DNA of 64,000 nucleotides, from the NCBI GenBank assembly GCA_003550325.1, contig QKWP01000251.1, positions 294,179-358,178 on the forward strand. Reading direction: 5' to 3'. Position 1 is the first letter of the stretch. Every line of letters starts with the position of its first letter. Below are positions 33,345 to 45,345 of the stretch, piece by piece. A program made the translations under genes and the position numbers. Source of the DNA: Gigaspora rosea (Eukaryota > Glomeromycota > Glomeromycetes > Diversisporales > Gigasporaceae). The notes under the pieces were generated by a model. That model was given only the letters and a program-made list of their open reading frames with translations, had not been told where the DNA came from and did no database searches.

Positions 33345-35479
33345 CTGTTTGTAAGTTTAAAAAAAATATTTAATTTAATTAACCATCATGCCCATATAAA
33401 AAGTTATAAGTATTAATGTTATAGAGGAACCTGAATTTTATGGTATGTTTATTATAGTTATAGTTGTTAGATGGAACTGTTGGTGAAAGGCAAAGCTTAA
33501 AACCGAAGTGAGGCAAGATCTCTAGAGGACTTAGTGTAACAAACCTATCTGCATATATTAAAGGGTTTGTATTTAAAAAAAGTGAATAAAAAAATATGTC
33601 TGTATGCTAAAATAGAACTATTATCCTGACATTTAGGATTAATTTGTGAGAGGAATGTTTTTTATTTTTCAAGAAATTTGATCTTTATCAAATAATATAA
33701 ACAAATAAATTTTGTTCTAATCATAGACAGTTGCATGAATGATGTTCATTAGTGTTATTTGTGCATGTGATACAAGCCTAAAATAATAAGATTTCTGGAT
33801 TTTTCTATTATCGTTAATGGCCATGTAAAACAAATTGTAGTAATAATTTTTTTGCTCACTTTTTTTATAAAAACTTTTTTGGCATATATTGTCTGAATCT
33901 CTACAGAAATCGAATATTATTGTTCGAATTATTGCAGAAATCGAATCCTCTAAAAACATATTGCATACCTAACCATTTCTGAATTTTAATTTTTAAATTC
34001 ATTCAAATAAGAATTAGAAAAATTCCATATATTATATCATCAACCATTAAATAAATGCAAATACAATTGATTTAGCATGATGTAAAGATAAATTTTTAAT
34101 ATATCGACTAATAATCTCTTAATGTTTCAACATTTTCTGTCAAATTAAGAAATTGTTTAGCATTTTTAAATCCAGAATTCTATGTATACCAAAAAAAACT
34201 GATTTTGAAGCTTGTTTAAAAAAGATAAGCACATTATACTAAATGAATAAATATTTTGTTCATTCTCAAGCTTAAGCAATAGCCCATATTATTTGTTTAT
34301 TAACTATTTTTGCTCAGGTGACAAACACTATTAGAAACTGCAATAACTCGCCATACAACTTTTATTAGAAACACATGAAGTTTACTTAGCAAAATAAAGC
34401 TTTTCATTATATAAGCTAGTTATATCCCATTATCATTGAAAGAGCCATATATTCTAAAAAATGAGATTGATTATGATATCGCATGGATTTCTATATCCAA
34501 TTCTAAGAAATAAGTAATGTTATTACTTAAAAGTTAATATTGTAACTTTGTGGTCCCATGGGACTGCAAAATCATATGGTCGAACACTAGCCTTAGCAAT
34601 AAAGAGTCATCGAATGTGGGCTCTTCAATGTCTTTTGAAAGAAACTTATTTTAATTAGATTTATTTAGCTATTATAGTAATATTAGTTTATTTAATATAT
34701 TAAGTTTTATTTATTAAATTATTAAATACTATACAATTTTGTTATTTTAGCACTACAATATTAGAACCAATTATATTATTCTGTGTAAATATTTTATATA
34801 GGTTACTTTAAACCAATGGATATCCATAGATTTAAAGTAACCTGTAGATTATTTATATTATTTATAAACATTACTATACGTAGTTTACTCTAAAACTGGA
34901 GATAGAAAACTGGAGGTAGAACATAGTTTTCTTTCTATAAGTTTTTACTGTCTTTGTTTAGTCCCAGAAAGAAGATTTGTGAAGACATGAGTTGAAAATA
35001 GTTCTGAATTAATAATCGTCATTTTGCTAAAAACTCAAAACATCACCGTAGATAGCTACTTCATATTTAAGTAAAATAAAAATAAATTCATATAGTACTT
35101 TGATTCAGTGATATAATTTAGTAAGTAATACTGTAACAATTTCTCGACATCCACCTTGATTTAATAGCTTTATCCATCCATTTTCTGCCTGCTTCTTCAA
35201 AATTGTTTTTTTCAAATTTTTATTTATTTTTAAATAGTTATGCAAATAAACAAAATACCAATTATGAATTATTGTATGAAATTGACTAATTTATATAAAT
35301 TTCTGATATTATCAATTATTTAATAAATTTATTTACAAAAATGAAAAATAAAAACCTATATAAATAAAAATTATAATTTAAAATATATACAAGTTAAAAT
35401 CAAAAAATATATAATAGAAGTATGATGATTCTAAATTTATTAGAGCTTTCATTCTGTCCTATGATTTCGATTTGTTGAA
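33345..35479. other. A+T-rich spacer
   Basis: No convincing exon. A minus-strand frame at 33959-33717 (starting MFLEDSISAI) might be an upstream exon of the 32.6-33.3 kb gene, but it has no supporting feature. A short hairpin TATAGGTTACTTTAAACC / GGTTTAAAGTAACCTGTA-like lies at 34798-34845. Confidence 0.4.
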
Positions 35480-36553
35480 TCAACTCTTTATTACATTGAG
35501 TGATTCGATTAGTTTATTCTCGACAAATTGAATTAAATCTAAATTCAAATACAGTTCGTCTATAAGGATAAGATTGAATTCAGACAATTCTACTCTATCT
35601 ACTGATCTCTGAGTAAAATTATTCTTTAATGGATCTTTTAAGATACCAATGGTTTCCATTTTACTGAATCTTGACAATACTCCTTCAATTTTATGCACCA
35701 TCTTAGGCCTAATTTTATCACAATCCTTATTGTTATAAAATAAAAACATTTAATATCATAAAGAAATTTAAATTTGATTAAATTAGATTATATACCTTTG
35801 GATGTCTAATGCAAATCTAATTACGAACATGGTGCAGGTGGTATAGCAATGATTATTAATCAATTTTTGCGATAGTGAAATTAAAAAAAACACATAATAA
35901 ATATATTTTATTTATTAGTTCAAGATGCAAATTAACTATCGCTAATTATAAAAAAAAACTGATTAATGATTATTATTATATCACTTTCTAGACTCATATT
36001 AAATGCTCAAATATACCTTGCATTGAATGATTATTGTATATCCTCTCTAGCCTCCTATCCAATCGATACCTCTGTCGCCTGGTACATGTCTATAGAGTAA
36101 AAAAATTGAGTATTTATCTTCATTATTGTCAAGAGTCAAAAAGAACATTCATAATCATATTTGAACACATGATTACAGCCATGAAGAGCTTTCACATGTA
36201 TCCTATTCACCACAGCTCTAGAGCAACTCCATAAATGACTTTTTGATAACATGAGAAGAACGTTCATAACCATGTTGGCCACATAATTATGGTCACAATG
36301 AGCTTTCATTCCCATGATTTACATCTAGCGGCAGCGCAACTTCGGATACATAACAACTAAACTATGACTCAGTGAATACTCACTCAAGTCTATGTAATTC
36401 TATATTCATTTTCATAAAAATATTTCTAATCCTATCTTCAAATGCTTTGCCATTCTTGCGCGGTGACTTTTTTCTAACTTTTTCTTTAACGTACACATAT
36501 TCAAATTCCATCTCACCTTCTTGAATAACAATACCAAAGTTAGCGGAAGACAT
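35480..36553 (-). pseudogene. Mrr/Holliday-resolvase-like PD-(D/E)XK nuclease gene, one in-frame stop
   Basis: Exon 1 (36553-36384) encodes MSSANFGIVI ... NGKAFEDRIRNIFMKMNIEL HRL and ends at GTGAGT. Exon 2 (36089-36017), after a CTATAG acceptor, reads E-HVPGDRGIDWIGG, a TAG, then RGYTIIIQCK. Exon 3 (35725-35480) reads DCDKIRPKMVHKIEGVLSRF ... GILKDPLKNNFTQRSVDRVE ... and stops. Phases agree at both junctions (2 and 0), giving about 162 residues. The glutamate of FED, the aspartate of GID and the QCK signature are the metal-binding residues of PD-(D/E)XK enzymes such as Mrr and archaeal Hjc. Proteins with this layout form a multigene family in Rhizophagus (family knowledge). The single TAG in exon 2 would truncate it after 70 residues; otherwise the gene is well kept. 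A sequencing error or a slightly different splice site is possible. The start is an AUG after an A-rich leader. Confidence 0.75.
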
Positions 36554-37020
36554 TTTTTTAAATTAAAAAATAAGGTAGCTGCCCAACGCTGTCACGCAAA
36601 ACCAGGAATGGGAAAATTATTTAAGGATGGGTATAGTCTGGGGTTATTAAATATAGTAATTAGTTAGTTTGATATATACTATGAATATTGTTGTTTACTT
36701 ATCATATGTTTATAATATATATATATATATATTTTTGAATGAAGCTTGTATTTTTTAGCATGTGCGTACATACATGCATTGTAACAAAGGCTTATAACAA
36801 ATTGATTTTTTTGAATTACTTGAATTTCTGAATTTGGCATACGGTTCGGCATATACCTTAACATAATTTTTATAGGCATTTCGGGTTAAAACCTGTATAA
36901 CCTGCGGTCGTGATTTCTGGATTTTGCACTCTGCCATTTTTTTAATCAAATTTTTAAATATACTAGCATTCTTGCACGTCCTTATGGACGTGCAGTAAAA
37001 ATAATTATTAATGTACTGTA
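36554..37020. other. Spacer
   Basis: (AT)n at 36712-36733; a short hairpin GCACGTCC-TTAT-GGACGTGC at 36974-36994. No gene seen. Confidence 0.45.
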
Positions 37021-37022
37021 TT

Positions 37023-37485
37023 GCAGCCACCACATAAGTCATATTTTAGCGAATATTACTTAGGCTTGATATTTGTGGCTTTTTGATTATTTGCAGTCAC
37101 CACATGAGTCATATTTTAGTGAATATTACTTAGCCTTGATATTTGTGGCTCCTTGACTATTTATTCACGGGATTTACAGCGCAATTAAACTTTTAACTTC
37201 GGAGAGATCAATTTATCTCGTGACAACATAAGGCAAAAAAAAACTCCAAATCCGGTTTTCTTGACAACATTAATGTTTGTGTGTATGACAATCAGAACGT
37301 TTTTAACGCGGGCACATCATAGAGATTTACCATATTGCGGCTACCACATAAGTCATATTTTAGCGAATATTACTTAGCTTTGATATTTGTGGCTTTTTGA
37401 TTATTTGCGGTCATCACATGAGTCATATTTTAGTGAATATTACATAGCCTTGATATTTGTGGCTCCTTGATTATTTATTCACGGA
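37023..37485. repeat. Two pairs of a 70-bp repeat
   Basis: The unit CACCACATRAGTCATATTTT...GAATATTACTTAG...TTGATATTTGTGGCT occurs at about 37026, 37093, 37338 and 37410. The first and second members of each pair resemble each other across pairs, so a pair was duplicated about 312 bp apart. Confidence 0.85.
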
Positions 37486-37489
37486 TTCA

Positions 37490-38582
37490 CATAAATAAAG
37501 TCCATGCGACGCATATTCGTGATGTTTAAGTGCATAAATTCACGTTTTTACTGCGTTTAGTGCATTATCCAATTAGTTATATATAACTTACAAATAATTT
37601 ACATAAGAAATTACAATAAAATTTACATCAGTGAATTACATGTAACTTACATGTGAATTAACAACCCTAAATCACCTAAAATTTTTTATCTCAGAAATTA
37701 TAAATCACATAAATTATAAATTACATGAAAAACCAATTTACCGATTATTTTACAAGTTGCAGCGTAATTTCATGTAATACAACCCTAATGTTAACAAATA
37801 CCATTACGAAGTAGCACAGATATTAGGAAAGATGCAGTTCAATTTTAACAAAATTTATACTCACTTAAAAATTTTATTGATCTGGAATGTGATTCGGGTA
37901 ATTCTTCAAAAGTGGAATTTTAATGAGTTTTAAATGAATAAATATGTTGCATAATTTTTATATTAAAGTGAAATTTTAGGGCTAATGTTGGAGAATAATT
38001 TTCTTACTTGGTCCTTTTTTCTGGCTTTCTCTAATAATCTCCTACTAGTGCTGCATCAGCTACTTAAAATTGCTCCGAGTTATCAAGAGCTTTAAAATAG
38101 AATGCAGAATATTTTTCCACATTATTTTCAAAATATGTGAATTGAATCACGACTATCTTTTCAATTCTTCATTGAACGATTATTAGTATCTTTATACATT
38201 TAGTTGTATCCTCTTTTGCAATTGCGAGTCATCATAAATCCTTTTCATTGTGTAATTGTCCTCGCTACGCTTCGGACACATCTGTTCAAGTAAACTGAAT
38301 CCACGTCTATGCAATGTTAGTCAGCTACGGCCAATAAAATTTGAGGATTGACGGTTCCCGTGATGATCTTCGGTCAGTGTAACAATTGATTAATAGACCG
38401 TTTTATGTGTTACACATGTGCACTATTTTGCATATTCGTATTAAACGGCTATTAATTAAAAATTATGTATTAATATTGCTTCGAGATTCTGATTTCCTAG
38501 TAGTATATAAAATTATTAATTATTTATTTGATTATTATCCTGTTAACGCAGAACTTAGAACAAGGTAATTCGTGGGTTCTTA

Positions 38583-38613
<31 letters not shown>

Positions 38614-38617
38614 GTAA
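37490..38617. other. Spacer
   Basis: Loose AATTACAT/TTACATG repeats at 37560-37780, the second copy of a dispersed repeat at 38170-38250, and a run of about 27 T at 38586-38612. No gene seen. Confidence 0.4.
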
Positions 38618-39914
38618 TGAAAATTTTCAAATCTGATTATCCTGATATTGAGTATGGAACTAGTAATCAGAATGGAATTTCTGACGATAATGTACCTTTG
38701 GCGAATCAAAAAATAATTATAAAAAACTAGCTGTTGGATTGCAAGCAAATGGATTTAAACGTGGCGATATTTTAGCAATTTGTTCACATAATCATATAAA
38801 TAATACAGTACCATGGGTTTTCTTCCCTGTTACTAATATTCTTCAAAAGATAAATTGCTTATTGAATTGAATAATATTTATAATTAAATAGGTGGATTAC
38901 CATACTGTGTAATTACGGCCGGTAAATCTACTTATTTGAAAATAACTGTAGCTTGAATCTTTTCGGTTAGTTATTTATAATTGTGAATTAATATAAATAT
39001 CTTGTCTTTTATTTATTAGGTGGCAAAGTATTCCCATCTAATCCTTTGTGTAAAGTGGAAAAAATTGCATCCCAATTGACTGATTCCGGCGCATCTATAA
39101 TATTTGCACATCAAGAATGCTATGATGTCGTTGTTCGTGCAGCAGAAAAAGCAATATTCCAAAATCTAAAATTTTTTTGTTTGAAGAAAAAGAATTCTGT
39201 GACTTTAACTTTACTGCTCACTAATCGGCGATCGTGAAATTGAGCCTGTTTCATATACACCAGAAGAAGCTAGAGCAACTACTGTCCTCCTATGTTACAG
39301 CTATGGAACAGTTGGAAACCAAAAAGGAGTAGAAATTACACATACATATATCGTTGCGAGTGTGGCACAGATTATTGCAATGGATGATTTTGGAAATGAT
39401 GCCATTTTTATGGGAATGTTGGTGAGTATTTTTACATAGAGTATTAATCTTTTAGAAAAATTACATTTTCTAAATAAACCACTTTACTACAGCCTTTTTC
39501 CCATATCTATGGATTGTTCGTTCTTATTTTTTGACTGTCTGCTATAGTAAGTTTCTAAACGTTATTTAGTTGATTAGTTTTTTTATATAATTAATTCATG
39601 TTTTATATCAATTTTAAAGGGAGGTACTATCGCCATTGTTCCAAAATCTAATGTAAGAGAAATTTGTCGTTGTATTCAAAACTATAAGATTAGTTACGCT
39701 CATTTCATTCCGCAAACCATACATAAATTGGCTGAGGATCCTATTGTTAAAAACTATGACATCTCAAGTTTAAGAATAAAAGCAGAGAGTCGAATGAAAA
39801 ATTTCATATAATTCTTAAAATACCAATTAAACAAGCATATGATAACTTGTTTAATGAGTTATCTACTCAAACTGAAATCCTAATTTCCAATTTATAAAAT
39901 TTATAACTAACGGC

Positions 39915-40075
39915 AAGATTATTATATGAAAGGATGAAACCCGCGATAGTTACGTTGTTGATGCAGATCTTACTTAGTTAGGGTTGGTGATAGGTTAGTT
40001 ACTTTTTAGATAGTGATCTGTATCAATAACGTAACCACTTTCGCGGGTTTACATCGCGGGTTTCACACTGTCGTA
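39915..40075. mobile_element. MITE inside the ligase pseudogene
   Basis: Inverted ends around GAAACCCGCGAT...GTTACGTTGTTGATGCAGAT and, on the right (inverted), GTTACGTTATTGATACAGAT. The right end has a second GCGGGTTT. Flanking TAATACGA-like similarity, but no exact target duplication. Confidence 0.65.
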
Positions 40076-40151
40076 TTATTATTATTAGGGCTTATTGAAA
40101 CATTACAAGTAACCCATCCGCCGGTTCAAATGATATTGCTGCAGGTATTTA

Positions 40152-40375
40152 ATATTGCGGCTGAAGCTTGAAACGGCTGAAGCTTGAAATCTTAATTATT
40201 TTAATATGAAATTTTTAGAAATTTTTGGGGTGCATTTTTTTAGCCTCTTTTAAATAGTTAAATTAGAGTTTAGGGTGATAATAAAAGAGTATAAGTAGAT
40301 TTTAGTAGGGCTTATATTTTTAAATCGAGTTCCTGATTTCAAGCTTCAACCGTTTCAAACTTCAGCCGCGACATT
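40152..40375. mobile_element. GCGGCTGAAGC MITE, copy 1
   Basis: Ends GCGGCTGAAGCTTGAAACGG and (inverted) GCGGCTGAAGTTTGAAACGG. The interior has TTTTAATATGAAATTT, GAGTTTAGGGT and GATTTTAGTAGGGCTTAT. A second copy is at 50777-51008. Confidence 0.78.
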
Positions 40376-41399
40376 TAATAATAATTGTTAATAAATGATT
40401 GTGACGACTTTCTGCATCTTTTAGACATGCTGTCTGTACAATTCCATAGGATCAATTGGTGGTCTCCTTCCGAATATAGAAGCCAAGACAGTGCTGATAG
40501 AAGGGCTTGGTTAGGAACATTTTTTTATAATCATGTTTAATATCAAGGGTATATTAAATTCAGTTTTAACTTTCAAAATTAGGACCCAGTGAAGGAGTAA
40601 TATGTGTTCGTGGCCCAAATGCAATGAAGATAATTCTTAATACGTTAATTCTTGACACATTAATTCTTGGCAGTTAATTCTTGAAAGCTAGCCTAGTTAT
40701 GTTATTAATTGTGATAAGTTTTTGCCAATAGGGATATTTTAATGATAATGCTTCCTTTGATAAAGATGGATTTTTCCATACTGGAGGTAGATAACAATAG
40801 TAATTGATATTATATAATTATCGATGTTTTTTTTTTTAATATAATTATTGATTCTTAAGTTGAAATTATTTTTTGAAAAAAAGGTGAATTTTTCGATCAT
40901 CGATCGTTTTAAAGAGTTGATCAAATATAAGGTAGAATATTAAATTAAAAATTTAAAAAGTATATTCATTTTTTGATGAAAATAATATACCACTTAATTA
41001 TTTATTTTAGGAACACCTAGTGTCTCCAACCGCACTCGAAGAAATTTTACTTACTCATCCCGCGGTAGACGATGCAGCAGTTATAGGACATTATTCTGAA
41101 CAAAATTTTACAGAACTTCCAACTGCTTAAATTGCAATATAACAAAAGCACAAAAAACACCAGAGTTAAAAAGTGAATACAAGAATATATAAAAGAAAGA
41201 GTGACAACATAAGGAATTATAAGGTGGTGTCTATTTTATTACTCAAGTACCAAAAACTCCATCATGAAAAATTTTAAGGAAAATTTTGAGAAAAAAGCCA
41301 GCGAAAGGTCCAGATAAGAATATTATGTCTTCAACATTAGTTTTAGAATTGTATTTAATATACAATGACTCTCAATATAGTTCTATATTCTCTTTAAAT

Positions 41400-41820
41400 A
41401 AAAAGATCTGAAAAGTGAACATGAGACTATGGGGAAAAATACTAACATAGTTGAAATCGACATAACTGCAAAAGAGAACATATTACTATTGATAGCGATG
41501 TTTTCAATGTTATTCAACTTTCTGTGTTCACATCGTACACACCTGTCATTAGAAGCAGTTATAAGTCAAATTCTGGGAATGATACTGATTTTATAGAAGT
41601 TATAAAGGTTATTATAAATCGTAAAAATATTTTTTCAGGAACATCTGCCAGTGCGAGGTTGAAGACGAATGACCGTCCACTTTGCTTGAAAATAAGGAAG
41701 ATACTATTGACAACAAATTGGACCCACGCATGTACGATAGAACCTAATTTTCAGCAAAATCATTTTGGGTTGCTGAATATCTCGATAGTACTGTGAAAAG
41801 TTTCTTTTACCACCGATCCC
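41400..41820 (+). pseudogene. Unrecognised coding-like segment between ligase copies
   Basis: Open pieces ITIDSDVFNVIQLSVFTSYT and, after a possible TTTTCAG acceptor at 41639, LENKEDTIDNKLDPRMYDRT then FSAKSFWVAEYLDSTVKSFF lie in adjacent frames. Codon-like quality is higher than in the spacer, but I do not recognise the family. It may belong to another decayed gene inserted between the two ligase fragments. Confidence 0.3.
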
Positions 41821-41874
41821 GATCATGTTGAAGTGTAGAAAAAACATATGGTAGAATACTAAATTAAAAATTTA

Positions 41875-42225
41875 AAAATATCTAGCATCTTCAGTCAAAC
41901 TCGAAGAACTTTTGCTTCTCATCCCACGGTAGCTGATGCAGCGGTTATTGGGCAAAATTTAATTGAACATCAAACTGCTTACGTTGCAATAAAACCAGAA
42001 CACAAAAAAACACCAGAATTAAAATATGAAACACAAAAATATATAAAGGATATAGCAGCACCACATAAGGAATTAAAATGTGGAGTCTATTTTACTAATC
42101 AAATACCAAAAACTAAAACTTCTTTAAGAAAAATTTTAAAAATTTTGAGAGAAAAGCCAGAAAAAAGTGCAAGTAAGAATATTATTTTTCAAACATTAGC
42201 TTTAAAATTGTATTTTAATATATAG
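41875..42225 (+). pseudogene. Second ligase C-terminal fragment
   Basis: Encodes, across frames, LASSVKLEELLLLIP, VAIKPEHKKTPELKYETQKY, KELKCGVYFTNQIPKTK and ILREKPEKSASKNI, closely similar to the end of the gene just upstream (HLVSPTALEEILL... EKPAKGPDKNI). Only the C-terminal ANL subdomain is present. A partial tandem duplicate. Confidence 0.75.
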
Positions 42226-42904
42226 AGACTCCCAATATAACGAATAGTTCAAGAATTAAATTGATTATCATTTGTTTTCTTTTAAAAATTAATTTAAAAC
42301 TAATTATAACTTCTACTTTGAAGTATTACCTGAATCGCATTCAAAGTTAGTGAAGTTCTTGCTAAGTGAATATAAGTTTGCTAAAATTGAGCCGCTATCT
42401 TTTCTAATTATTGGTGCTACTTAAAATAGTAATTTTTTTTTTTTAATATTGAGTTATAATATACCAAACATTAAATAACAGTTTAGCATTCACCAACGAT
42501 GTATATGTTGTCAATTTGTTTCAAATGTCAATTGACCAAATTATCATAAATAAATTTATGCAGGGCATTTAACTAAATTTTAGTAAATTGACATAGCCCT
42601 ATGCGTTGACGAAGTTCACACTAGGGTTATTATCGCGAGGATAACCTGATTTGTGGCTTATATGAAATTGAGGCTTATATGAAAAAGGTAATAGCATATG
42701 ATTGTATGCAATGGAGATCATAGATGCATGTGATAATTTTAGATACGCAGAGATTATAAAGATACATGTGGGAGTAAATGGTGAATCTTAGTGCTTTCTT
42801 TCTTCGCTTGTCTTGTCACTTGTTCTCTTCGGTGCCCGATTATAATCTGGCTCCCATCCCTCCCGCCCTCTCTCATTCATTGCACCTAGCACCTAGCGCC
42901 CTAC
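42226..42904. other. Spacer with C-rich patch
   Basis: 42820-42905 is much richer in C than its surroundings (CTCCCATCCCTCCCGCCCTC). No coding family recognised in the short frame that crosses it. Confidence 0.4.
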
Positions 42905-43095
42905 CCGTTGTCGTGTGTAACGAGTTGAATGCGCCGCACCATAGTGTGGGCTCGAACTCGCGATGTTGTCATGTGAAACCGAGTTGAATATGCCGCATCA
43001 TAGCGTGGGCTCGAACTTGCTGTTATAAAAAATTGATGTTGTATGAAATGAGTTGAATGTGCCGCACCATAAGCGTGGGCTTGGACTCACTATTA
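42905..43095 (-). repeat. Three tandem copies of a tRNA-like 60-72 bp unit
   Basis: On the minus strand each unit reads GCGAGTTCGAGCCCAC, then ATGGTGCGGC and CATTCAACTCG. The first part resembles the T-arm/B-box (GGTTCGANNCC) of tRNA genes. Units begin near 42964, 43036 and 43094 on that strand. No A-box or full cloverleaf was found, so it is at most a SINE or tRNA-tail remnant. Confidence 0.55.
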
Positions 43096-43860
43096 GGAAA
43101 AAAAAAGAGATGCGCCATACCTTAGCGTTGGCGATCCTCAATTATGCTTCGTCACGTGACATATCACGTGCACAAACACAGTAACGTAGAGATGAGTATG
43201 TATAGGGTTGTTATGAGCACAGTATGTAATAATAGAAGAGAAAAGTGAAGGAGTGGAGCACTACTCCCATCATGTATCTTCGTAATCTCTAATAAAGAGA
43301 GTGTTTAATATGAAATCCGAGTGAGAATAATCTATTGACAAATGGGACAAATTTAGATTCGATTGGACATAACTTATATTATTTATTAATAAAATAATAT
43401 ACATATTTTTTCCTCAATAGAATCCTACAGTATTAAATATTACTTCACTGTTCTTCACTTTAAAAATTACCAGTTCGGAAATATATAGTTCATTTATAAA
43501 TACAGTAATATACACATTTTAGCTCCAGTAAAATTTTGCTAAACATTATTCCCTGTTCTTTCACTTACATGTTAAACCAACAGGATGTAAGTGCATAGTT
43601 TATTATATAATAATGTGCATACTTTATTATTAATAGAATTATCAATTAAATATTAATTCGTTCTTTCACTTGTACGTTAAATTACTAGACGGCAATTATA
43701 GATTGTTCACAAAATAATTTGCATTTAATCATCAATAGATACTATGCTGAATTTTGTTTCTCTTTTTTTTCACTTACATGTTAAATTACCAGGGCGTAAG
43801 TATATAGTTTATTCAAAATAATGTATACATTTAAACTTCAAAAGGATTATCTTTAAACTT
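43096..43860. other. Spacer
   Basis: CACGTG-type palindromes at 43143-43172 (GTCACGTGAC, TCACGTGCA); loosely repeated units with CTTACATGTTAAAT... at about 43560, 43665 and 43780 (period about 110 bp). No gene seen. Confidence 0.45.
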
Positions 43861-43869
43861 ATGTTTTAA

Positions 43870-45045
43870 ATTATTTAGCCACAAGAACTGGATTAAAGAG
43901 TATAATTTGAATGAAATACCTTATGATAATTTAACAATCAGGGAAAGATTGGGACGCGGAGGTTTTGAACAGTGTACCAAGCAAAATCTCACTCGTTAGA
44001 TGACGTAGTCATTAAGGAAACAGATTTAGAAACGGATGAAAATGCTCAAACGGTTTTTAGAAATGAGGTATATTATTTAAATATACATATTTAATATTGG
44101 AAATTGTTACATGATGCATCATTTGGTGACCCTCTATATCTATTGGCAATTAGAGAGGCACCAAATGCACGGGTGCACCATATATATTTTCCTATAATAT
44201 GTGTTATTTACCGGTTTTCTAAATCTTATTGATTTTTTTTTAGCTAAAACAACTCAGTAGGTCTAACCACGTGTGAATTGTTAAATTTCATGGAATTAGT
44301 CTTGGTAAGATATTTATTATTATACATTATCATAATTATCTAAATTTTGATTTAAAACTTTATTATAAGACACAACAGACTTTAAAACACACTATCTTGT
44401 AATGGAATATGCAAATAATGGGACTTTACGAAAATATCTACAAAACAGTAATTTAGGATGGCCAGAATAAATTCAATTAGCGAGCCAAATAGCTGAAGGC
44501 ATGCTTATCTTCATAGCATAGATATTACACATCGTAATTTGGTAAAGTATTTAATTTTATTTAATCGTTGAAAAATTATCAAGTCATTTATTAAGCATAT
44601 TACTGTAATTTAGCAACTTTGAACATTCTTATCCATGGTAAGAATGTTGAAATTTCAGATTTTGGTTTCAAAAAATTTTAATAGCATAGCAGCAACCAGC
44701 AGTAAAGGACTTTTTGGATGTGATCCCCTTTATTGATCCTCTTAGACTTGAAAATCCAAATTATCATTATGATAAAAAGTCGATGTATACAGTATTAGTG
44801 TGCTGATGTGGGAGATTTCTAGCAATGAACGCACCCCATTTAACCAAAGTAACGATGTTGTGATTCCTCTTAGAATTATTAAAGGTTCGTGTGAAAAACC
44901 AATTACAGGAACACCTATACAATATATCGATCTTTATACGAAATGTTGGGATTATGAACCAAAAATCGTTCCCCAACATCAGTAATTTTTCAACAATTGA
45001 ATTCCTTTAAATTGGATCCCAAATATGATAGTACTAACAAGGATT
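43870..45045 (+). pseudogene. TKL-type protein kinase pseudogene
   Basis: Exon 1 encodes NWIKEYNLNEIPYDNLTIRE, RLGRGGF (glycine loop, then a frame change) and VVIKETDLETDENAQTVFRN (43985-44065, invariant lysine). Exon 2 has LKQLSRSNH and IVKFHGISL. Exon 3 has DTTDFKTHYLVMEYANNGTL RKYLQNSNLGWPE, then LASQIAEGML (44380-44500). Next come an HRD-like HRNL, LNILIHGKNVEISDFG (about 44610-44665) and, at 44800-44985, LMWEISSNERTPF ... GTPIQYIDLYTKCWDYEP. The order and short introns match the Glomeromycotina TKL kinase family. Several stops and shifts show that it is dead. The first intron (44070-44250) carries an imperfect inverted repeat around CACCAAATG. Confidence 0.85.
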
Positions 45046-45126
45046 TCTTTTAAACAATGTTAAGATCGTATTTCATTTGTTTTTATGTAACAACTAGCTC
45101 TCAGGGCCCGGACGATGCCCCGGGAG

Positions 45127-45337
45127 CAGGGTTTGCACATTTATCCATTGGGGTGAATGGAGAACAACTCCATTGGCATCGCTCCATTGCTCCATTGAGA
45201 ATAATTTGCGAATGGAGCCAATGGAGGCCAATAGCTTATAATATAGTATTTGTTAATAACTAATATCTAATTCCATTGGCTCCATTGGTTCCATTGGTTT
45301 GCAATTTTTCAATGGAGTATATCCATTGTCAACCCTG
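45127..45337. mobile_element. hAT-like MITE, 211 bp
   Basis: Left CAGGGTTTGCACATTTATCC and right (inverted) CAGGGTTGACAATGGATATA; an exact 8-bp duplication CCCGGGAG (45119-45126 and 45338-45345). The interior is packed with TCCATTGG/CCAATGGA motifs in both orientations. No coding capacity. Confidence 0.9.
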
Positions 45338-45345
45338 CCCGGGAG

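Larger units (their letters stand above)
38618..41340 (+). pseudogene. 4-coumarate-CoA ligase-like acyl-CoA synthetase pseudogene
   Basis: Begins MKIFKSDYPDIEYGTSNQNG. Then KKLAVGLQANGFKRGDILAI (38725-38790), GGKVFPSN...KIASQLTDSGASIIFAHQEC (39020-39120), EPVSYTPEEARAT and LLCYSYGTVGNQKGVEITH (39241-39345, the AMP-binding P-loop-like motif, normally YSSGTTGKPKG), GGTIAIVPKSNVREICRCIQ (39621-39680), GYFNDNASFDKDGFFHTGG (40733-40790, A7 motif) and HLVSPTALEEILLTHPAVDD (41013-41080). These are the ANL-superfamily motifs in order. Several GT-AG introns are recognisable, but there are many stops and shifts, missing segments (the YGxTE region) and two MITE insertions near 39915 and 40150. The C-terminal PKTPSGK motif has a stop in place of Gly. 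Fungal homologues activate fatty or aromatic acids, often in peroxisomes. Confidence 0.88.
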
